From Actinomycetota bacterium (lineage in GTDB: Bacteria; Margulisbacteria; Marinamargulisbacteria; SXXA01), in the NCBI GenBank assembly GCA_005791325.1, contig SXXA01000082.1:1-7649 (forward strand): a stretch of 7,649 nt of DNA, read 5' to 3'. The notes under the pieces were generated by a model. That model searched no databases. It saw nothing but the letters and a program-made list of their open reading frames with translations, and was not told the DNA's origin. This document shows positions 6,888 to 7,649 of the stretch, piece by piece (within the stretch, counting starts at the first letter, position 1; each line of letters starts with the position of its first letter). A program made the position numbers and the translations under genes.

Positions 6888-7649
6888 ATGGGGGTTTGGG
6901 GGTGGATGGTTGCTTTAATGGTTTGTGTGTTATCCAGCAACACATACACCAGCCCACTATTCAAACAAAGTAGTGCGATGGGTTCTGTTTTAGGAAGCAG
7001 TGCCATTGCGCTAAGAATGGGAAGCGATGCATTATCCATCAACCCAGCGGCAGTTAACATGACGTTACCACGTTTATTCAGTATGTCGGTGGGTAGTGTG
7101 TATGACCAACAAGTGCAAAATATCATGCTGGGGGCATCCATTCCCATTCATACCAAACTTCATTTATTATTGGGAGTTGCCGGTCAATTAATTAGTGATA
7201 TACCTGAAACCATCATGTTACCCAATGGTACGGGCGCTAGGGTTGGGTCTTTTGCCGATATTAGTATTCACAGCAAATTTGGATTATGTGTGCAATTAAT
7301 GCCAGATTGGCAAGTGGCCGCTGCCATGGGCCTGATGACCCATCAAATTGGTAATGAGCGTGGCAGCCATGTGTCACTTGATTTGGGATCCTATATTAAA
7401 ATGGGGGGTATTGAGTGGGGAGTGAGTTTACAAAATGGATTAACCAATCCAATACAATGGGGAAGTGGGGTCCAAGAAAAAACTGAAATGGGGATTGGAG
7501 TGGGAATGGGAATCCCATTAAGCAAGGGGTTCAGTATCAGAAATGGGTGGGAATGGGAAGGCGGTCGTGCGATTGGCAGTGCAGGGCTACTGGTGTCCTT
7601 GTGGGACGATGTGGTCATTGTGGTGGGGGTATCGGATATTACCAATCGC
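6888..7649 (+). CDS. Probable outer-membrane beta-barrel protein (PorV/UPF0164-like), 3' truncated by window
   Basis: An open frame of 254 codons runs off the right edge without a stop. The start ATG is preceded by AAGGGGGAG with four-base spacing. Residues 1-22 (MGVWGWMVALMVCVLSSNTY) look like a signal peptide. The mature start contains LGSSAIALRMGSDALSINPAAVNM, resembling the N-terminal 'A..MG.A..A..DDASALYWNPAGLA' pattern of PorV/UPF0164 and FadL-like barrels, quoted from memory. Short alternating hydrophobic strands follow, rich in Gly and aromatic residues (LHLLLGVAGQLI, WQVAAAMGLM, IEWGVSLQNGL, AGLLVSLWDDVVIVVGV), typical of a membrane beta barrel. An outer-membrane channel, assembly or secretion-related role is inference only. 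It is divergent from hrcA across a 103-bp (from 6785) spacer; no confident plus-strand promoter is seen there. Confidence 0.75.
   Translation, partial: MGVWGWMVALMVCVLSSNTYTSPLFKQSSAMGSVLGSSAIALRMGSDALSINPAAVNMTLPRLFSMSVGSVYDQQVQNIMLGASIPIHTKLHLLLGVAGQLISDIPETIMLPNGTGARVGSFADISIHSKFGLCVQLMPDWQVAAAMGLMTHQIGNERGSHVSLDLGSYIKMGGIEWGVSLQNGLTNPIQWGSGVQEKTEMGIGVGMGIPLSKGFSIRNGWEWEGGRAIGSAGLLVSLWDDVVIVVGVSDITNR

Noticed and set aside
6866..7147. Minus-strand open frame of 93 codons opposite the outer-membrane protein gene
   Set aside because: It is antisense to a frame with a good ribosome binding site and signal peptide; its own protein has no recognisable features.
7391..7645. Minus-strand open frame rich in Pro, Ser and Ile
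   Set aside because: It is the shadow of the Gly-rich barrel gene on the opposite strand.
1..7649. CRISPR array, tRNA, rRNA, insertion sequence, phage genes or defence system
   Set aside because: No regularly spaced repeats, cloverleaf-like sequence, terminal inverted repeats with transposase, or related proteins were seen.

Overview
The window reads as ordinary chromosome from a Gram-negative-type (diderm) bacterium. Two things support this: DnaK carries the extra N-terminal segment typical of diderm homologues, and the rightmost gene looks like a secreted outer-membrane beta-barrel protein. The phylum cannot be fixed from the sequence. The hrcA-grpE-dnaK-dnaJ order with a CIRCE operator is shared by several HrcA-regulated lineages. 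The standard bacterial code fits all genes. Codon use favours GGG and CCC, which produces many C or G runs of 7-9 bases. TTG starts occur.

Left part (1-1249): the 5' end of a minus-strand STAS-domain (anti-sigma-factor antagonist-like) gene runs off the left edge. It is divergent, across a 273-bp AT-rich gap, from a plus-strand gene for a probable GT-A-fold glycosyltransferase that starts at TTG. That gap holds an 18-bp palindrome.

Centre (1250-6813): a five-gene minus-strand heat-shock cluster reads right to left as hrcA, grpE, dnaK, dnaJ and a TauE/SafE (YfcA-like) membrane transporter gene. It is headed by a TTGACA/TATATT promoter abutting a perfect CIRCE. HrcA would bind CIRCE and repress the operon. 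DnaK, DnaJ and GrpE form the Hsp70 machine: J-protein, ATP-driven chaperone and nucleotide exchange factor. The hrcA stop lies in the grpE ribosome-binding site, dnaK overlaps dnaJ by 11 bases, and dnaJ overlaps the transporter gene by 29 bases, so the layout looks translationally coupled. The one loose join is a 105-bp grpE-dnaK gap. The transporter is the unexpected member, and it converges on the glycosyltransferase gene with only 21 bp between them.

Right part (6814-7649): a divergent plus-strand gene, cut by the window edge, encodes a protein with a signal peptide and an N-terminal pattern like the PorV/UPF0164 outer-membrane family.

I found no mobile element, CRISPR array, tRNA, rRNA or toxin-antitoxin pair, and no convincing novel multi-gene system. 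The points most worth a second look are the transporter fused to the heat-shock operon by overlap, the unusual glycosyltransferase, and the homopolymer tracts.
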